This document shows, piece by piece, positions 59,326 to 64,000 of a DNA stretch of 64,000 nt. Every line of letters begins with the position of its first letter. Positions within the stretch are counted from its first letter, which is position 1. A program made the position numbers and the translations under genes. The notes under the pieces were generated by a model. That model searched no databases, had not been told where the DNA came from, and was given only the letters and a program-made list of their open reading frames with translations. The DNA comes from Dendrobium chrysotoxum. Lineage: Eukaryota > Streptophyta > Magnoliopsida > Asparagales > Orchidaceae. The stretch covers positions 50,326,873-50,390,872 of the forward strand of contig CM034300.1 in NCBI GenBank assembly GCA_019925795.1. The letters are read 5' to 3'.

Positions 59326-60255
59326 CCTAGAATACTAAACATCCTATATTTAGGCATGCAAGTAGTTCATTCCTATTCTATTAATTATTTTAATATTCCT
59401 TTATCAAGCTAATATATAACACTAGGTTTAAATTTTATATATGGCAACTGCATAGATAAAATGAAGAGTGAGAGATATTGAAAATGGCCATTCAAAATCT
59501 TAATCCAAATAATTTATATTAATAATTACTTAGGTTTTCACAGCATTACTCCAAACTATGAGTTTAGCTGGCCATAAAATAAAAATACAACAACATAATT
59601 TAAATTAGTTGCTCAAGAAAGAAAATATAAGTAGAAAAGAGTAAAAGGATGTCACATGGAATGAAGGATCTCAAATCGTTCCTACAGATAAACCCTTCTT
59701 ATAGTGAGTCTCTCCTTATAACTTAGCTCTTCACACTTCTTTCCTCTCTAAATGCTTGCTTGCTAACTACAATATTAGCTAGCTACTCTAAAGAATGTAC
59801 CTTACTCTCCTTTGGCCACTGCTCTTTGAAACTATTTAAAACTCTAATACACATATATAAAAAAGTAGAAAACTATTTATACTTATTATAGAGATGGCTG
59901 AGGCATTATGGCACTCAATAAGGTGCACTGTAGTGTTATAATATGAACTAACCAAATGTTCTTCACTATGGTACTGGCCTAACCAAGAGTGACGGTTTGC
60001 TGCTCCAGCATGACATTTGATTTATTCAGCATCACACTCCTTTTCATCAACTTATCCACCACGATGCTGTAAAAGTTGGGCACTATGGTGCTTGCATACA
60101 TCATCTAGCACTACAGCGCTCATAATTAGAACACTATGGCACTGGCTCAATACATGTGAATTTTTCTCCATTTCTTGAGATATTTCCACTCAACATCAAC
60201 AAAATATAAACATGTTCACTAGAATTAAACATAATAAAATACTACATAATTTTTA

Positions 60256-63229
60256 CTATAGCGTAAGCATGGGAAAATGAAGTGCTCATTTTTTGTCAAA
60301 CAAATGTCAAGGTTTTTGAAACATATTGCACTACGATATTTGGTAAAGATTATCATCATGGTGCTTTACTAACTAATTATAGTTTTAATTTAACACTGTA
60401 ATGCTAAATGTAATGCTGCGGTGCTCAATAATGATTCATAATAAGTGGGTGCACTAAACAATAGTATTGAATATAATTTTTTAGCATTATAAAATAAAGG
60501 ATTTGATGTTGTGACTCTATGTAGATTAGCGTTGAAGTGCTCTGTAAGTGGATGTAGTGTTATGGTGCTAAAATTTATAGAACTGTGGCATTATATTATA
60601 CAAATTTTCTTAAGACTTTAATATAGCAGTGTCCAATTTAGATGTTGTCGTGCTTAGCAAGTGAACACTGCGATGCTTTAAGACCTGAAGCTATGGTGCT
60701 GGTTCAAATTTGTTAAAATGATTACTAAAAAAAATTTGACGTAATAATTTAAGTCACAACCATACTTAGTAACTCACATATAATACAACATGATATTTTT
60801 CATAATCATATATGGAAAAATTTTATGTTCATCGGCGACATGATTTGCTTTAAATATTTCTTTAGTTAAATCTATGTAGATTAACATTATACCTTCCCAA
60901 GGGATAGGCTAATATTTCACTATTGATTTGAAAACAAAATTTATTTTATTTTCTTGATCAAAAGTAGCATAATAAATATTTACTTATTATTTTAATCATG
61001 AAACTAAATCAAATGAATTTATTTTCATAATCAAATAGAATAAGGAATATTCAATTAATCCCTAAGGTTAAAAAGAATATTCACTTTTCTCTTTCTTTAT
61101 AAAATTAAATTAGTAATTAAAGCTAGGCCTCTATCCAAAAAATTCTTTCCCTATCTTAGAAAGGAAAAAGAGTAGGGTTTATTTTAATTTTGTGTTCTAG
61201 ACGTCTTATAAGGGCAAGCCCTTATAGTTTATTATATCTCTTAAGAGAATAATCTTGATTAAAGTAAAAAATAAAGTTTTTTAATTCATATAGATTTAAA
61301 GAAATGCTTAGACTACCAAGGTTTCAGTGTATATGAGATTTAGGTTGTAAATAATTAACATTGATTTAGAATTCATATTTAAACTTTAGATTTTTTTTTG
61401 ATTTTGGAAGGAAAAAACTGAAGGAATGTGGAGAGGCTTAGGGGTGTATACAATCTAGACTTAAACGTGCCTAGAGTGAGCTGCTAGCTAATAATCTTAA
61501 GTACAAATAATCACTGTAAGAACACATGATTAGATATCTCTACCCTAGGAATTAAGGAATTACAATTTAGAGGACTATAACTAGGAATTTACTATACGTA
61601 TATAATTTCAAGATAAAATGATGCATGAATAATAATGAATAAATAAAAAACTTTTATTCATAGATAATTTCTCAGAGTATGACTCAGGATCTACTGTAAA
61701 GTAAAGGTGGCTAGGCTCCACCACCAACAAGTATAAATTTATATTCATATACAACTATATATTTAAATATAATTATTTATTTCTTCCTAAAATATTTTAC
61801 CTTCTAGATCTTCTATAGAATTCCAAAAGATAATGATCTTCAAAGGAAGAAGAAGAATTTTCTTTTGGAACCTATACATGTATATAAATTATTATATTTT
61901 AATTTATTATAACTCTTAACACTGCACAACTTAATCTAGCTATATAAGTATAAAAGATATTTACATTTACATCATTTCCTTTATGTTTTTATTATTTTCT
62001 AGGTACATTCTACTTTATAAAAATATAAAATAGCAGTTTAAATATAAAAGAAATATACATATGCAATACATTGTGAGTGTATATAAAAAAGTAAAGTGGC
62101 CTAGAAACCTACTCCAAATGTGCACTAATAGAAAAATAAATATGACATTTACAATATAGAAAATAAACTCTCCAAATATGAGTACCCTCTAAGCTAGGCA
62201 CTCCATATGTAAACCAAATCAAACCATTGGCCTTGCCTAGAGTAGAGTTGCTTATCCTAACAAACCATCTAAATTGTTTGTATAAGGCTATGTGGCTTGT
62301 ATAGGTCATAAATTTATTAGTTTATAATAAAAAAAATAAATTTACTTGTTTAATGTCATTGACAGTTGGTTTAAATTCAAGTGCTAGTGTTTCAGGAGTT
62401 TTGGATTTATCTTATGGGTGTTTTGATTGTTACAGTTATTTATATTTAAATTTTAAAGAACAAAATGCATAAAACTTATAAATTTTAGAAGTCATTGATT
62501 AGCAAGTCTATAGCTTATATTTATAATGTTACAAATCCTCAAAAATTGGGGAAAATAGGTTGCATAGAGTCTTTATATTTTAATTAAGTGTTTTAGTCCT
62601 TATATTTTCCAATCCAATACACATTTACCTTCTTAAAATGAGTCAAGCATATGAAAGCTTTAATATCTAAGTATTTTATTACTAATTTTTAATTAATTTA
62701 GTTTATTAATTATAGATTTATAAAATTTATAATTTAATATTTTCATTCTATCAATACACGAGGCATTGTCACAACGGGCACGAGGACTAAAGCCTCGTTA
62801 AGACACGTAACTGTACAATTCAAGTATCGAGCCTAAAAGCTTCATTAATAGAGTATATAAGATTTAATATATTAAATTAATGGTTTACTAAATTTTTGAT
62901 GATTTACTAAATTTTTGTATTTATTGTTTTATTTAATGAATTAGGTATTACTAGTTTTTAACTTTTTAATTTAAAATTAATTCTGGAAATTTAATATTTT
63001 TTATAAGTACTAGACCCAATATTGATTTCAATGCCTTTGTGTTTGTGTTATTTAGATTTTTAGAAAGTTTTCAAACTCGAAAAGAAAGAATTCCACAACT
63101 GGCTTTTTATTTACATTAAATTCTAGAATTTTTTTTCATAAATACTATATCAAATGATGAGTTCAATGCCATTGAGTTTGTGATATTTGGAGTTTTCTAT
63201 AATAAGTTATGATTTTTATAATTCTAGCA
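60256..63229. other. AT-rich stretch right of LTR X; no gene seen
   Basis: To about 60730 it continues the GCACTACGGTGCT-like motif style of LTR X, perhaps an extension of it. The rest has no recognised protein. A GC-richer block near 62758-62812 contains ACGAGGC and GCCTCGT in inverted orientation. Confidence 0.4.
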
Positions 63230-64000
63230 TATTTAATAGCTTATGACAGTATGGTGTGGAGAACTTTGTAACAGGTTTTGAACTATTTTGGCTTTATGTT
63301 GAAATTTTCTAAACTTATTATGGATTGTGTGGAGAATCTCAAATTTTCTATCTTAATTATGGTAACTCTTCAAATTGGATCAATGCTAGAAGTTGTTTTC
63401 ATCAAGGTTATCCCTTATCTCCATTTCTCTTTATTTTATGCTCTCAATTTTTATCAAATGCTTTGAAACAAGGAGATAATGAGATTGGGATAAAAATTCA
63501 TCCAAATGCTCCGAGGATATCTCATTTGCTTTATGTAGATGATATATGGATTTTTTCTGAAGATAATGTGAAGGTGTTAAAGAAGATTAGGGGTATTCTA
63601 TTGGACTTTTGTAGTTGGTTAGGCCAGAAGGTAAATTATTAGAAATTTGTTATTCTCTTTGGTAAAGCTGTTAATAGAAGGAGGAGGAAAAGAATTACTC
63701 GGTTGATGGGATTTAAAACTGTTAAAGAGATGAATTACTTGGGATTGAAGATTGCCTTAAGAAGGCTTATGGTTGCGGATTTCCAGTTCATTTTGGATAA
63801 AGTCATTGGAAAACTTAATGCTTTGGGAAATAAGTTTATTTCGTTATATGGGAAATTTAGTCTTATCAAGTCGATTATTCACTTGATCCTTATTTTTCAA
63901 TGCGCTCCTTCTCTTATTCCTATTGGTCTTTTGGCTGAAATTAATAAGGTTTATAGAGAATTTATTTGGCATAAGAATGACAGGAGTAAGGGCCTTCACT
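63230..64000 (+). pseudogene. LINE-3: 5'-truncated L1-type reverse transcriptase, runs off the window
   Basis: Similarity begins at AYDSMVW (63234), so the copy is 5' truncated. It continues with SNWINARSCFHQGYPLSPFL, the RT box YVDD (63532-63543), WLGQKVNY then TAG near 63640, and KEMNYLGLKIALRRL. A frameshift lies near 63355. It differs from LINE-1 and LINE-2, which have CADD and YADD. Confidence 0.88.

Larger units (their letters stand above)
32990..60255 (-). mobile_element. LTR X: gypsy-like LTR split by elements C, B and A
   Basis: Three segments of one LTR align with the LTRs of C: about 32990-33400, 37857-37886, and 59331 to about 60255. The first ends in TATGACCTTC where C begins. 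The second resumes after the C target duplication. The third resumes at AGAATACTAAACATCC, matching C's LTR near 33886 and 36720. X is therefore the oldest layer. More GCACYRYGGTGC-like motifs continue to about 60730, so X may be longer or rearranged. Its own internal region was not recognised. Confidence 0.7.

Noticed and set aside
1..64000. tRNA, rRNA, CRISPR or organellar segments
   Set aside because: Nothing with the required structure or conserved boxes was seen on either strand by reading.

Overview
The window is nuclear DNA of a flowering plant. It is AT-rich and intron-bearing, and it is packed with nested plant transposons: Sirevirus-type Ty1/copia, a gypsy-like LTR element, L1-type LINEs with RNase H, an En/Spm CACTA and an RTE fragment. 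The sequence of the one host gene and the abundance of Sirevirus elements suggest a monocot with a large genome, but I cannot name the species. I found no rRNA, tRNA or CRISPR features, and no gene that is clearly intact from start to stop.

Layout. (1) 1-5117: element D, a pol-less Sirevirus copy, inserted in LINE-1 (5118-7794). (2) 8690-10085: a decayed Sirevirus-like LTR. (3) 10189-15145: a CACTA transposon holding tnpA and TNP2 remnants plus an RTE fragment. (4) 17160-25115, minus strand: exons of a LAZY1/IGT gravitropism gene, including its six-nucleotide first exon. A 6.6-kb intron of this gene holds a solo LTR (19871-21674). Exon 2 is damaged. (5) 26342-32594, minus strand: LINE-2, full length, with a perfect 15-bp target-site duplication. 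(6) about 32990-60255: a four-level nest. Gypsy-like LTR X carries C (33401-37851, same family) and B (37887-59325, Sirevirus). B's left LTR in turn carries A (38455-50048, Sirevirus with an extra 3' ORF). (7) 63230-64000: the start of LINE-3.

How the parts relate. A, B, D and the solo LTR are one extended family. Their LTRs share a common order: TG start, CA-rich tract, a U3 packed with degenerate palindromes of the type ATCGTCCNGGACGAT, a TATA box, a GA-rich tract, a leader array of short hairpins, a GGTCAANTTGACC palindrome and a CA end. Downstream of pol the internal elements carry a second hairpin array and repeated polypurine tracts.

The main candidate for something undescribed is the pair of hairpin arrays. 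Units share flanks and loop size, but their stem sequences differ while staying complementary, both between neighbouring units and between elements. That is the pattern expected if structure rather than sequence is maintained. Other leads are a gag stop at codon 17 shared by three elements, a cassette ORF present in A and apparently deleted from B, a TAATG stop-start overlap in LINE-2, and a damaged LAZY1 N terminus. All comparisons were made by eye; no alignment, folding or database search was run.
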